DNA of 64,000 bases from Poriferisodalis sp965262965 (GTDB lineage: Bacteria > Actinomycetota > Acidimicrobiia > Acidimicrobiales > Poriferisodalaceae). The notes beneath the pieces were generated by a model that was not told the DNA's origin, did not search any database, and saw nothing but the letters and a program-made list of their open reading frames with translations. A program made the position numbers and the translations under genes. Below, one piece after another: positions 24,794 through 33,409 of the stretch. Positions within the stretch are counted from its first letter, which is position 1. Every line of letters begins with the position of its first letter. The stretch lies in NCBI RefSeq assembly GCF_965262965.1, contig NZ_OZ253573.1:2728001-2792000 (forward strand), in the 5' to 3' direction.

Positions 24794-26304
24794 GATGCGG
24801 GCAGCTCGTCGTTCGGCGGTTCGGGTGTCACCGGCTCGATTGCGTGGGCGAGGGTCGACTCTTCGGTCGGTGTGGGACCGGCTGGGGGTGCGGGGACGTG
24901 CAACTCGCCCGTTGGGGCCAGTCTCTGGCGTTCTGGTGAGCTGCGCGGCGGCGCAGGCGGCGGCGCAGCGGCGGCGCCTTGTGCCAGGCGGGCCCCGACA
25001 TCGGAGTCCGACACGCCCAAGAGAACGGCTGTCAGCATGCAACTGCCCACCATTGCGGCTGGCCCGTAGGCAACGAACGGCAATGCGAGCGCCGTTTGCG
25101 GCAGCAGGCGCAATTCGCCGGCGATGCACAGGAGTGCCTGCAAGCCGAGCACGGCGGTGACCCCCACAGCCAGCAAGCGATTCGTGCCGCGAGCGCGCTG
25201 CGCGATGCCCGCGCCGATGCCGATGAGGAGTACGAATGCGGCCAGCACCGCAGCACCGCCCAGAATCCCGAGCTCTTCGGAGATGACCGCGAACACGAAG
25301 TCGCTGTGCGCCCCGGCAATGCGTTCGGGCGCGCCAAGGCCGGGACCGACGCCGCCGATGCCTCCGGTGCTGAACGCGAAGCCTGCCTCGACCGATGCTG
25401 CGTTCCCTGGTGCTGTCCAGGGGTCCAACCAGTGGCGCACCTGCGATGACAGCGGGTCGTACACCGAGGTCAGCACGGCTGTGCCTGCCGCGTACGTCGC
25501 GACCACCGCTTCGAGAGCACGCGTACGGCCCGCGAGCCCGACGACTCGCAGGTTGCCGCTTCCACCCTCTGTGCCATCGAGCCATAGCGGCAGCCAGGCG
25601 GCGGCGAACACGACGAGCGAGAGCGCGAAGTCGCCCTGAGTGACGAGCAGCGTCCACGCGCCGACGGTTGCGACGATGGCTCCCGCAGCGTGGCGATGCG
25701 GCAGCAGCTGTGCCGGCAGCCACCGCGGCGCGGTGATGGTGAGCCCGCAGGCCGCAATGACGATCAACAGTTTGGCGACGGCGTTGGGCTGGACGCTGAG
25801 CGGTCCCAGTGCCAGCCAGAGGGGCGGGGGGTCGTAGACGCCGCCCGAGGTGTCGATGCCGCCGACGCCAAAGTTGCCCAGGCCGATTCCGACAGCCGCG
25901 GCGAGCGCACATGTGCCCGGCTTGCGCAGCAGCCAGTCCAGGCGCCGCAGGGCGAACAACGTCCCGACGAGCGCAGCAAAGCCCGCCGCTACGGCGAACG
26001 CGTGCCCGCGCGCCAACGCGGGGTCGATGCGCGCGACGAAGACCCAGCCGAGCCCGATGAGCAAGGCGACGATGCCGAAGATGACCTCGTTGCTGCGCGG
26101 GGCCAACCGCGAGATGGCCAGGCGTGCCAGCACGCCGCACATCAGCACTACGCCGAGCCAGACAGCGCTGGACCACAGCGCGTCGGCGTCGGCATCGCGG
26201 GTGACGCCGACAGCAGCGACCGCAAACACGCCGCCGACGATGACGACGGCAAGTGCCCCGAGCGCGGCATCGGTGCGGCGGCGGGCGCGCAGCTGGGGCC
26301 TCAA
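24790..26304 (-). CDS. rodA: RodA/FtsW/SpoVE (SEDS) family protein, divergent
   Basis: A 504-residue polytopic membrane protein of the SEDS peptidoglycan glycosyltransferase family. Recognisable blocks are LWLALGPLSVQPNAVAKLL (usually QPSEFAK), LLVTQGDFALSL (usually QPDLGT; the key Asp is kept), and GPGLGAPERIAGAHSDFVFA followed by EELGILGG. The usual TPWMSYGGSS loop is altered to LALPFVAYGPAAMV. The cytoplasmic tail is proline-rich and about 80 residues long. It starts at TTG 26304, overlapping the pstP stop (TTGA), and overlaps the downstream PBP start. Loss of several conserved positions parallels the loss of motifs in its PBP partner. Confidence 0.85.
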   Translation of the reverse strand: MRPQLRARRRTDAALGALAVVIVGGVFAVAAVGVTRDADADALWSSAVWLGVVLMCGVLARLAISRLAPRSNEVIFGIVALLIGLGWVFVARIDPALARGHAFAVAAGFAALVGTLFALRRLDWLLRKPGTCALAAAVGIGLGNFGVGGIDTSGGVYDPPPLWLALGPLSVQPNAVAKLLIVIAACGLTITAPRWLPAQLLPHRHAAGAIVATVGAWTLLVTQGDFALSLVVFAAAWLPLWLDGTEGGSGNLRVVGLAGRTRALEAVVATYAAGTAVLTSVYDPLSSQVRHWLDPWTAPGNAASVEAGFAFSTGGIGGVGPGLGAPERIAGAHSDFVFAVISEELGILGGAAVLAAFVLLIGIGAGIAQRARGTNRLLAVGVTAVLGLQALLCIAGELRLLPQTALALPFVAYGPAAMVGSCMLTAVLLGVSDSDVGARLAQGAAAAPPPAPPRSSPERQRLAPTGELHVPAPPAGPTPTEESTLAHAIEPVTPEPPNDELPAS

Positions 26305-27140
26305 CGCGAGCGGGAACGCCGCCAGCTGCGCCGCTTCGTGGTGCCTCCGGCGTCGGGGTTGGCCTGCGTTTGCACAGCAGCCGGGTTCTCGGGCCCGACA
26401 TCGACAGAATCGATGACGACGTCCACGACCAGTGCCGTCGAGTTGTCTCGGCCGCCCTTGTCGTTGGCTTGGCGCACCAGCGCTCGGGCGATCTCGGATG
26501 GGTGCTGCTCGCTGTCCAGCACCTCGGCGATCTCGAAGTCAGCGAGCTCGTTGGTGACGCCGTCGGTGCACAACAGGAAGCGGTCGTTGCCGGTGAGGTC
26601 GAGGATCCAGTCGTCGACGCTGACCTCGGGCTCGACCCCGATGGCTCGCGTGAGCGTGTTGCGCCGCGGATGGTCGGCGGCCTCGTCGATGGTGAGGTCG
26701 CCGGCGCGGATCATCTCGGCCACGAAGTTGTGGTCGATGGTCATCTGGGTCAGCTCACTGCTCTGGTACCGGTACACGCGGGAATCGCCCACGTTGACCA
26801 GGCACCAGACCCGGCTTTCGTCGCGCTCCACCACAGCGATGGCGCACAGCGTGGTTCCCATGCCTGCCAGATCGGGATGCGCCTCCGAGCGGTGAAGTAC
26901 AACCTGATTAGCGTGACGCACCGCCGCCAACAGTTCGTCAGGCGTGGACGGCGAGTTCGCCGCCACGGTCCTCACTGCGAGGCTGGACGCGACGCTGCCG
27001 CCCAGATGGCCGCCCATGCCGTCGGCAACCACGAACAGGCCGATGTCGGCGTACATGGCGTCCTGGTTCTCCGAGCGGCGCAGACCCCTGTCGGATGCTC
27101 CGCCCCAGCGAATGCGCATCTGGCGGGCTGCGGCACTCAT
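26301..27140 (-). CDS. pstP: PP2C-family serine/threonine phosphatase PstP
   Basis: A 279-residue metal-dependent phosphatase that reverses PknB-type phosphorylation. It has the PP2C blocks RRSENQDAMY, VADGMGGHLGG (metal aspartate and glycines), GMGTTLCAI, VNVGDSRVYRY, FLLCTDGVTNEL and KGGRDNSTALVV, so all metal-binding aspartates are present. The C-terminal tail is basic (RRSWRRSRSR) and, unlike mycobacterial PstP, has no membrane helix, so it is predicted to be cytosolic. It lies downstream of the two FHA genes and is translationally coupled to rodA. Confidence 0.93.
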   Translation of the reverse strand: MSAAARQMRIRWGGASDRGLRRSENQDAMYADIGLFVVADGMGGHLGGSVASSLAVRTVAANSPSTPDELLAAVRHANQVVLHRSEAHPDLAGMGTTLCAIAVVERDESRVWCLVNVGDSRVYRYQSSELTQMTIDHNFVAEMIRAGDLTIDEAADHPRRNTLTRAIGVEPEVSVDDWILDLTGNDRFLLCTDGVTNELADFEIAEVLDSEQHPSEIARALVRQANDKGGRDNSTALVVDVVIDSVDVGPENPAAVQTQANPDAGGTTKRRSWRRSRSR

Positions 27141-27255
27141 GGCTGCACAGTCTTGCCGCTCAACGTCGCCTCGGCACCCGCCGGGCGGTGCGGGAGCCGC
27201 GCGACGGCGGTGCGCGGGTTGACCGCGAATGGGGTACCGAGCCCGCAGCGCTGGC

Positions 27256-27723
27256 TCACGTGCTGACTTCGAACACGGTCGAGCCGACTTGGACGTAGTC
27301 GCCGAGGCGGACGACCGATGTCGTGGCCACCTTCTGGCGGTTCAGGTAGGTGCCATTGGTCGAGCCGAGGTCTTCGAGCAGGTGCTGGCCCCCTCGGCGA
27401 TACAGCCGGGCATGCTCGGTGGACGAGTAGCTGTCGTCGATGACAACGTCGCACTCCTCGCTGCGCCCGATGGTCAGCGCGTCGCCGAGCAGGTGACGTC
27501 GCCCTTGGGCGTCCAGCGGCGAGCGCACCACAAGCGCGACCGGTTGCGCGACGACAACTCCGTCCTCGCGTCCGTCGCCTCGGAATGCAAGCAGCGACTT
27601 CCAGCTGCTCTGGTTGCGTGGAGCGGCCACGCCCGCCCACACCGCACGCAGCACTCGAAAGAAGAACAGGTACAGCAGGACGATGACGCCGAATGCCAGC
27701 AGCCGGATGAGCTGATCGGACAT
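27256..27723 (-). CDS. fhaB: FHA domain protein FhaB/FipA-like
   Basis: A 155-residue protein with an N-terminal membrane helix (LIRLLAFGVIVLLYLFFFRV), a polar linker, and a C-terminal forkhead-associated domain. The phosphothreonine-binding residues are present as TIGRSEECDVVIDD, SSTEHARLY and STNGTYLN. FHA proteins in this position bind PknB-phosphorylated partners of the divisome. ATG 27723 shares one base with the stop of the upstream FHA gene (TGATG), so the two are coupled. The membrane anchor before the FHA domain is the usual FhaB arrangement. Confidence 0.92.
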   Translation of the reverse strand: MSDQLIRLLAFGVIVLLYLFFFRVLRAVWAGVAAPRNQSSWKSLLAFRGDGREDGVVVAQPVALVVRSPLDAQGRRHLLGDALTIGRSEECDVVIDDSYSSTEHARLYRRGGQHLLEDLGSTNGTYLNRQKVATTSVVRLGDYVQVGSTVFEVST

Positions 27724-28001
27724 CAACCCAGCTCCAAGCGCAGCTTGTGCTCGTCGATGGTGACGGTGTCACCATCGACGAGTCGCTCGCTGACCACCTC
27801 GATGTCGTTGCGCAGCGTGCCGTTGACGCTGGCAACATCTACGAGCAACAGACCGTCCCCCGTGTCGCGTATGTGGGCATGCCGACGTGACACTCTGGGG
27901 CCGTCGAGCACGATGTCGCAATCGCCGCGGCGACCGATGACGGTTGATACGCCAAGTTCGTAGGTCGTTCCGTCGCTGTCGACCAAGTTGTGGTCGCCCA
28001 C
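27723..28001 (-). CDS. Minimal FHA-domain protein in the fhaA position
   Basis: A 92-residue protein that is nothing but an FHA domain: STVIGRRGDCDIVLDG, PRVSRRHAHIRDT, VDVASVNGTLRND, TVTIDEHKLRLELG. Standard FhaA has an additional N-terminal DUF3662 domain and linker; here the space upstream is taken by a tRNA-Leu gene on the other strand. The longer open frame to 28334 is only the antisense reading of that tRNA. I place the start at GTG 28001, which leaves about 12 residues before the domain. It is coupled to fhaB through TGATG. Confidence 0.75.
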   Translation of the reverse strand: MGDHNLVDSDGTTYELGVSTVIGRRGDCDIVLDGPRVSRRHAHIRDTGDGLLLVDVASVNGTLRNDIEVVSERLVDGDTVTIDEHKLRLELG

Positions 28002-28111
28002 GACGGCCGAGTCTAGAACGGCCCGTCGCAGAGTCCTGATTCTGCGCCAGTCCCGACACGCGGGTCGGAAAATCGGGCGTCCCCACAGGGCGGGTAGTCT
28101 GTCTCGCCCAC

Positions 28112-28195
28112 GCGCGAGTGGCGGAATTGGCAGACGCGCAGGCTTCAGGTGCCTGTGCCCGTAAGGGTGTGAGGGTTCAAGTCCCTCCTCGCGCA
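28112..28195 (+). tRNA. tRNA-Leu (anticodon CAG)
   Basis: Class II tRNA with a long variable arm (GCCCGTAAGGGT). Acceptor arms GCGCGAG/CTCGCGC pair fully. The anticodon stem CAGGC/GCCTG encloses loop TTCAGGT with anticodon CAG at 28146-28148; the T-arm contains GGTTCAAGTCC. Discriminator A at 28195; CCA is not encoded. Confidence 0.97.
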
Positions 28196-28224
28196 CCCAG
28201 CTTCCGAAGTGCGGATCACAGGCG

Positions 28225-28755
28225 CTAGTCCAGTGCGCCCTCGTGGCGCAGGAGCAGGCTCTTGGTGTCCAGGCCGCCGCCGAAGCCGGTGAGCGAACCG
28301 TCGGCGCCGATGACGCGATGGCATGGCAGCACAATCGGCACGGGGTTGCGGCCGTTCGCCTGCCCGACTGCTCGCACGGCTCTTGGCCGCCCGATCAGGG
28401 CCGCCTGTTCGCCGTAGCTGCGAGTGCTGCCGTACGGGATCTCGCCCAGTGCCCGCCACGCCGCCACCTGGAACTCGGTGCCTCGCAGATCGAGGGGCAG
28501 GTCGAAACTGGTGCGCTCGCCGCTCCAGTACTCGGTGATCTGCGCGGCAGCCTGCGCCAGCACCGGATGATCCGGATCGTCGCGCATCACCTCCGGCAGC
28601 TTGACGGTGGTTTCGTCGCCGTGCCACGACACGGCGCGCAGGCCGCGGTCGGTGGCCGCCAGCCCGAGCGGACCGATGGGGCTTGCGATGGTGGTGCACC
28701 AGTGCTCGTCCGCATCGGCGGCGTTGCGGTCGTCGGCGGGAGGGGTCGGGCTCAT
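28225..28755 (-). CDS. ogt: Methylated-DNA--protein-cysteine methyltransferase
   Basis: A 176-residue suicide repair protein that removes O6-alkylguanine. The active-site motif PCHRVIGADGSLTGFGGG is intact, preceded by the helix-turn-helix and arginine-finger block GRPRAVRAVGQANGRNPVPI. The N-terminal domain is short (SPIGPLGLAATDRGLRAVSW), as in Ogt rather than Ada C-terminal fusions. ATG 28755 overlaps the stop of the Ada-AlkA gene (ATGA), so the two are one operon, the expected adaptive-response pairing. Confidence 0.95.
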   Translation of the reverse strand: MSPTPPADDRNAADADEHWCTTIASPIGPLGLAATDRGLRAVSWHGDETTVKLPEVMRDDPDHPVLAQAAAQITEYWSGERTSFDLPLDLRGTEFQVAAWRALGEIPYGSTRSYGEQAALIGRPRAVRAVGQANGRNPVPIVLPCHRVIGADGSLTGFGGGLDTKSLLLRHEGALD

Positions 28756-30290
28756 GTGCTGCTCCGGTCGGTTGGGTTCGAGATGGCTGATCTGGCTGAG
28801 ACGGCCGACTCGGCCGAGATGGCTGGATCGGGGGACCATGCGGCGGCGCGGCTGGCCCCGCCGTTGCCGGCGTGCCAGATGTGCTGCGCTGCCCAGGCAC
28901 GGTAGGGGCGCCAGCGCTGCGCCAAGGCCTCCAATTCGCGGGCGCTGACATCGTGGCCGACGAGGTGGGCGACGTTGCGCCGCAGGCCCAGGTCGCCGGC
29001 CGGGAAGGCGTCGTCGTGGCCCAGCACTCGCATGGCGATGAGGTGCGCGCTCCACGGACCGATACCCGCGAGCTCGCACAGACGCGCTACGGCGTCGTCG
29101 ATGGGCTCAGCTGAGCGCAGATCGATGTCGCCGTTCGCCACCGCCTGAGACAGGCCGACGATCGTGTCGATGCGCCGTTGCGTGAATCCGAGCCCGGCGA
29201 GGGCAACGACTCCGGCATCCGCGATCGCCGTCGCACTTGGGAACAGATGGGTGACCGGCGCGCCCCCTTCGTCGCTCATTTCGCCTCCAGCGTCGATTGG
29301 CGTACCTAGGCGCGCCACGATGCGCCCGCACATGGTGGAAGCACCGGCCAGCGAGATCTGTTGTCCCACCACGATCCGCACGGCGGTCTCGAACCGGTCC
29401 CACGACCGCGGCACTCGCAGACCGGGTGCGGCGCAGATCAGCGGTCCGACGATCGGGTCGTCGCCCAGCACGGCGGCGGCGTCAGTGGGGTCGGCGTCGG
29501 TGCCCAGAAGGATCCGGCACCGGGCCACGTCGTCGATGATCGAGTCGTAAGTCGGCAGATGCAGCCGCAGCCGGACGTGCTGTGAGTCTCGGGCATCGCT
29601 TACTTTGGCGATGCCTGCGTAGCCGCACACGCTGATGCTGCGGGTGTAGGCGCCAGAGTTCACGGCTTCCACGCCTGGGATGGCCCGCGACGCCTGATGT
29701 TCGGCAAATGCCTGGAAATTGAACGGCGCGACGTAGGGCACCAGCAGTTCGAGGCCGCCATCGAGGCCCGCCCGCTCGCCCCGGCGTCGCTTCGAGCGCA
29801 GTTCGGTGGGGGTGAACTTGAACGTTGTCGTTATGGCGCGGTGAAGCTGGCGGGGCCCGCCAAGTCCCGCAGCACGCGCAATCGCATCGAACGGCAAGTC
29901 GGTGTCGTCGATCAGGCGGCGGGCGAAGTGCGCCCGCCGCGACCGCGCGATGGTTGCGGGCGTCGCTCCGACGTGTGCTTCGAACAGCCGACGCAGCTGG
30001 CGGCCGCTGTAGCCGACGCGCGTGGCGAGAGCTTCCTCGTCATGGTCGTCGAGAAAGCCGTCGGTGATTGCCAGCAGCGCCGCAGCGACTGGCGCCGGGA
30101 CATCGAGATCGGCCAGCGAACCGGCACGGCGTTCGGGTCGGCAGCGCAGGCACGGCCGGTAGCCCGCGGCCTCGGCAGCCACCGAGCTGGAGTACCACGA
30201 CACTTTGTGCGGATGCGGCTGAGCCGAGCATTCGGCCCGGCAGTAAATGCCGGTGGTTGCAACCGCCTCAACCCGCAGTCCGACTCGCAT
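28752..30290 (-). CDS. alkA: Ada-type regulator fused to 3-methyladenine DNA glycosylase (AdaA-AlkA)
   Basis: A 512-residue three-part protein. Residues about 8-55 are the Ada zinc/phosphotriester sensor with Cys17, Cys21, Cys47 and Cys50 (TTGIYCRAEC, PCLRCRPE). About 75-165 is an AraC-type HTH pair (LATRVGYSGRQLRRLFEAHV). From about 190 on is AlkA: an N-terminal domain starting LLVPYVAPFNF and HhH-GPD with LAGIGPWSAHLIAMRVLGH and the catalytic Asp in FPAGDLGLRR. It should sense methyl damage, switch on the operon and excise alkylated purines. ATG 30290 is chosen; upstream frame lacks similarity. The C-terminus has a low-complexity Ala/Ser tail. Confidence 0.93.
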   Translation of the reverse strand: MRVGLRVEAVATTGIYCRAECSAQPHPHKVSWYSSSVAAEAAGYRPCLRCRPERRAGSLADLDVPAPVAAALLAITDGFLDDHDEEALATRVGYSGRQLRRLFEAHVGATPATIARSRRAHFARRLIDDTDLPFDAIARAAGLGGPRQLHRAITTTFKFTPTELRSKRRRGERAGLDGGLELLVPYVAPFNFQAFAEHQASRAIPGVEAVNSGAYTRSISVCGYAGIAKVSDARDSQHVRLRLHLPTYDSIIDDVARCRILLGTDADPTDAAAVLGDDPIVGPLICAAPGLRVPRSWDRFETAVRIVVGQQISLAGASTMCGRIVARLGTPIDAGGEMSDEGGAPVTHLFPSATAIADAGVVALAGLGFTQRRIDTIVGLSQAVANGDIDLRSAEPIDDAVARLCELAGIGPWSAHLIAMRVLGHDDAFPAGDLGLRRNVAHLVGHDVSARELEALAQRWRPYRAWAAQHIWHAGNGGASRAAAWSPDPAISAESAVSARSAISNPTDRSST

Positions 30291-30475
30291 GAACAGAGTC
30301 TGCCCCGGCGTGCCGGACACAAACGGACATCCAGCCCTCGCCGCACGATCTGTCCGAATCTGTCCGGTTCCGCGAGCGGCAATTTTCGGTGGAGCTTCTT
30401 GAAACAGAATCGTCAGCATTCACGAGTGGAATTCGGCTGCGAATGTGCGAATATGGCACAGTGAAGAGCGAGCCT

Positions 30476-31567
30476 ATGGCTGACCTGGGCACCCGAGTTG
30501 CTGAGGCGCGCGAACTCGCGGGCATGACGCAGTCTGATCTGGGTACAGCGATAAATTTGGATCGCACCGCGATTACCAAGATTGAAGCGGGCAAGCGAAA
30601 CGTGGGGGCGGTCGAGCTCGTCCGCCTCGCCGACATCCTCCGCCGTCCCGTGGACTGGTTCTTCAGCGAGTCGCCACCGGCGGTGGTGAGCAGGCGCGCA
30701 GATCCCAACGTCCGTGGGGTGTCGGCGCTCCTTGATGCACGCGTCGACTGGATCGCCCGCGACATCGACTACTTGCGTCAGGTGGGTGAGCTACCCAGGT
30801 TCGAACGTTTCGTCTTCGTCCCGCCAGAGTCCGTTGAAGACGCAGAGCAAGCGGCGTCCGCGCTGCGTCGACACCTCGACCAACCCACTGGTCCGCTGCT
30901 CGATCTTCAGTTTCATGCTGAGCGGATCGGCCTGTTTGCCTTCTCGCTCGATCTTGGGCCCAAGGGAGGAGATGCCGCATACGTCGCCCTCGAAGATGTC
31001 GGAGTGGCTGTCATCAACGGCAAGCAGGAACCGGGCCGCCGCCGCTTCAATCTCGCTCACGAGATCGGCCACCACGTCTTCCAAGACGCCTACGCTCCCG
31101 AAGTTGGCGTTTCGCCTCAGGACGACACAGAGCGTCTGATTAATGCATTTGCGATCCATTTGCTGCTGCCCATCGACGATGCGCGCGGTTTGCTCGAGGA
31201 GTTTGGGCCGGACATGCGGCTCGCCGCAGTAGCGGCGGGGGTGCGGTATCGCATGAGCTGGACGGCTGTGTGTGCCCAATTGCGCAACGGCGGTCTCGTT
31301 GATGCGGGTACCTATGAGGACTTGGTGAGTCGATCGCCTTCACGCGTCGATTACATCGAGCTCGGCGAGCAGTGGCAACCAGAAATGGAGGCTCCCGCCG
31401 TTCCTCCCAAGTACGGACGACGTGTGCTCTCTGCGTACAGACGCCGCAAGCTCACTGCGGAACGCGCTACTGAACTCTTGTGGGACACACTGGCCATGTC
31501 GGAGCTGCCAGCCCAAGTTGAGTTGGCGGTGGAGGCCTATCGACGGGAGTTCGGGTCCGTCGAGTGA
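30476..31567 (+). CDS. XRE-type HTH regulator fused to ImmA/IrrE zinc metallopeptidase
   Basis: A 363-residue protein. Residues about 4-60 are an XRE DNA-binding domain (ELAGMTQSDLGTAINLDRTA, ITKIEAGKRNVGAVELVRLA). From about 140 is an M78 peptidase domain with the zinc motif HEIGHH in FNLAHEIGHHVFQDAY and NAFAIHLLLP downstream. Such proteins cleave a repressor or antitoxin in response to stress. Start ATG 30476 follows a purine-rich GAAGAGCGAG; GTG 30461 is an alternative. It overlaps a truncated PIN-like gene by GTGA, a common two-gene arrangement. Two tandem TGCGAAT repeats lie in the promoter region just upstream. Confidence 0.88.
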   Translation: MADLGTRVAEARELAGMTQSDLGTAINLDRTAITKIEAGKRNVGAVELVRLADILRRPVDWFFSESPPAVVSRRADPNVRGVSALLDARVDWIARDIDYLRQVGELPRFERFVFVPPESVEDAEQAASALRRHLDQPTGPLLDLQFHAERIGLFAFSLDLGPKGGDAAYVALEDVGVAVINGKQEPGRRRFNLAHEIGHHVFQDAYAPEVGVSPQDDTERLINAFAIHLLLPIDDARGLLEEFGPDMRLAAVAAGVRYRMSWTAVCAQLRNGGLVDAGTYEDLVSRSPSRVDYIELGEQWQPEMEAPAVPPKYGRRVLSAYRRRKLTAERATELLWDTLAMSELPAQVELAVEAYRREFGSVE

Positions 31568-31773
31568 CGCAGACCTTGGTGTTCGACACCACCACGCCGA
31601 ACTATTTCACGCTCACAGGCAGGTTGGAACTCCTTGAGCAACTCTGTGCGTCATTCCGCTGTGTGACCCCTTCGGAAGTGATCGGCGAGCTTGCCGCCGG
31701 CACTGTCGCGCATCCTGAACTCCGAGCCGCGGGTATGTATCTGCCCAAAGACAGCATCGGTCTCATCGCATGA
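31564..31773 (+). CDS. Truncated PIN-like toxin, partner of the ImmA/IrrE gene
   Basis: A 69-residue product starting GTG 31564 inside the previous stop. LVFDTTTPNYFTLTGRLELL and VTPSEVIGELAAG match the first strand (first catalytic Asp) and the first Glu-bearing helix of PIN-domain proteins such as those paired with HTH-ImmA proteins. Normal members are about 150-170 residues; the second half with the remaining acidic residues is absent. I find no continuation in any frame before 31918, so this is a stub, probably unable to cut RNA. The 145 bp after it show no gene. Confidence 0.55.
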   Translation: MTQTLVFDTTTPNYFTLTGRLELLEQLCASFRCVTPSEVIGELAAGTVAHPELRAAGMYLPKDSIGLIA

Positions 31774-31917
31774 CGTTCACCGAAGCGGTGCCTCAGACAT
31801 CGACATAGTCGTTGCACCGCCGCGACTCTTCGTGCGTCGGACATGGACGGACATCGACAGACCGGCCTAAAGGTGTCCCCCGGAGGCCTGTCACTCCCGA
31901 AGGGCCCTGCGGAGAGA

Positions 31918-33342
31918 TCAGGTCTCGTCGGCGTCGGAGGTTGCAGTGGCTCGCCGATTGCGGCGGCGGCGGAGCCACCACCAGGCTGCGGCGATGAGGA
32001 CGGCGATGATTGGCAGGAACGGCAGCAGCGCCGCGATCACCAGCATTACGGCGTTGCCGATTGCCAACAGAGCGCTGGCACCGCCGCTCAGCGCATCCCC
32101 GAAGCCCGGCGGGGAATCGTCTTCCTCGACGTACAGGTACAGATCTGCGTTGCGAGCCAGTTGTGCCAGCTCGTCGCCGGCGTCGGTCACCGGCACGGCG
32201 CGTACCTGTACATCGATTTCGAGACCGCGGGTAGCGACACGGCCGGCAATGCGGCCTTCGCTGACAGGCTCGGTGAGGGTCGTGACCGCGCGGGCGCCAG
32301 GCTCGAGGCGTTCAATGTCGGTGCCCCCGGCCACCAGATCACCCATGGAGAAGCGAAGTGCATCCGAGCTGAGGCGCACGTCGGTGAGCGTCGTTTCGCC
32401 TTTGTTCTCCAGCTCGAAGCAGAACTTCACGTCGCCTTCGGGCGGTGCCGTCAGTTCGGTGAACCCGAGGCAGGGGTCCTCGTCACCGGCGCTCAGCCAC
32501 GCCCGCATCGCCAGCGCAGACGTGGGCACTGCCGCGGCAGCCTCGTCGATGTTCAACGTGATCGTGGCCAGGTCGACTCGATCCCGCAGCGATCGCAGCT
32601 GGCCCCGAAGCCGTTCGAGGTTGGTTTCGCGGTCGGAGAGCTCGCGTTCGAGCTCGGCGACGCCTTTCGCGTCTTCAGCCCGGCTGAGGAACTCGCGCAG
32701 CCGGTCCACGCTGATCTCTGCGGTGCCGATGCGGCTGCCGAGGTCGACGACAATGTCGGTGACGTCCTCAGCGCTCACGTTCTGCTCCATCAGCTCGCCG
32801 ACGCCCGAGAGACGCTCAAGTGCCGCGGCAAACTTCTCGGGACGGACTTTGAACGTCAGCGTCGTGTGCGCACGGCCCCGGGTGGAGGTCTGCTGGGCGA
32901 ACGTGAAGCCGCCCACGCTCTCGATGATGGATGTCGCCTCGGCGGCTGCAGCGGAGACATCGATCGCTTCCACCGAGATCCAGGCGGTGTAGATGATGTC
33001 GCGCCCCAAATCGGCGGGAACAGCGGGCGTGCCGCCCGAAGCCGTGGCGCTGTCTGATTCGGTTTGACGCACTGTTGCGGATTCCGCACTAGCGGCCGCC
33101 CCGCCGAGGGACATCTCCTCGTCGGCCATGTCGAGGTCGCCCTCTTCCGACATGAACTCCATTTCGCTAGCCGGCTCGTCGGCGACCGCGCCCGCCGTTG
33201 CGAACGCTTCGGAGTCGCCGCTGTCGTCGGAACCGGCCCCGATGCATGCGGTGCTTGCCAGCAGCACGACCGCAGCGACAGCAAGCCATCGCCACCGGCC
33301 GGCGACGGTTGGACGAGGTCTCGGGTGCGCAGTGGCGGTCAT
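31918..33342 (-). CDS. DUF4349 domain lipoprotein
   Basis: A 474-residue exported protein. The N-terminus is a lipoprotein signal ending in LLASTAC (cysteine at about residue 33), followed by an acidic disordered stretch. The DUF4349 core reads RDIIYTAWISVEAIDVSAAA, VGGFTFAQQTSTRGRAHTTL and VDLGSRIGTAEISVDRLREF with a coiled-coil (ELERELSDRETNLERLRGQL). The protein ends in a membrane helix (VMLVIAALLPFLPIIAVLIA) and a basic cytoplasmic tail, so it is anchored at both ends. Unknown function, probably envelope-associated. An extra immunoglobulin-like section lies between core and helix. Confidence 0.87.
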   Translation of the reverse strand: MTATAHPRPRPTVAGRWRWLAVAAVVLLASTACIGAGSDDSGDSEAFATAGAVADEPASEMEFMSEEGDLDMADEEMSLGGAAASAESATVRQTESDSATASGGTPAVPADLGRDIIYTAWISVEAIDVSAAAAEATSIIESVGGFTFAQQTSTRGRAHTTLTFKVRPEKFAAALERLSGVGELMEQNVSAEDVTDIVVDLGSRIGTAEISVDRLREFLSRAEDAKGVAELERELSDRETNLERLRGQLRSLRDRVDLATITLNIDEAAAAVPTSALAMRAWLSAGDEDPCLGFTELTAPPEGDVKFCFELENKGETTLTDVRLSSDALRFSMGDLVAGGTDIERLEPGARAVTTLTEPVSEGRIAGRVATRGLEIDVQVRAVPVTDAGDELAQLARNADLYLYVEEDDSPPGFGDALSGGASALLAIGNAVMLVIAALLPFLPIIAVLIAAAWWWLRRRRNRRATATSDADET

Positions 33343-33409
33343 GGCGTCTCCTGATGCTGAGTGGTGCGGGACCCGTTGGCCCCGCGTCGTGCGTCCGCCG
33401 CAGTTGGTG

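Noticed and set aside
24794..26401. Upstream extension of the PBP frame into a giant 963-residue ORF
   Set aside because: The added part is Arg-rich out-of-frame reading of rodA and pstP; the PBP begins at GTG 24793, coupled to the rodA stop.
28002..28334. N-terminal extension of the FHA gene through tRNA-Leu
   Set aside because: It is an antisense tRNA artefact (EEGLEPSHPYGHRHL-type); no DUF3662 similarity is present.
31774..31917. Possible continuation of the PIN-like gene or another small gene
   Set aside because: No frame shows the missing acidic motifs or any recognisable peptide; no hairpin-plus-T-run terminator could be supported either.
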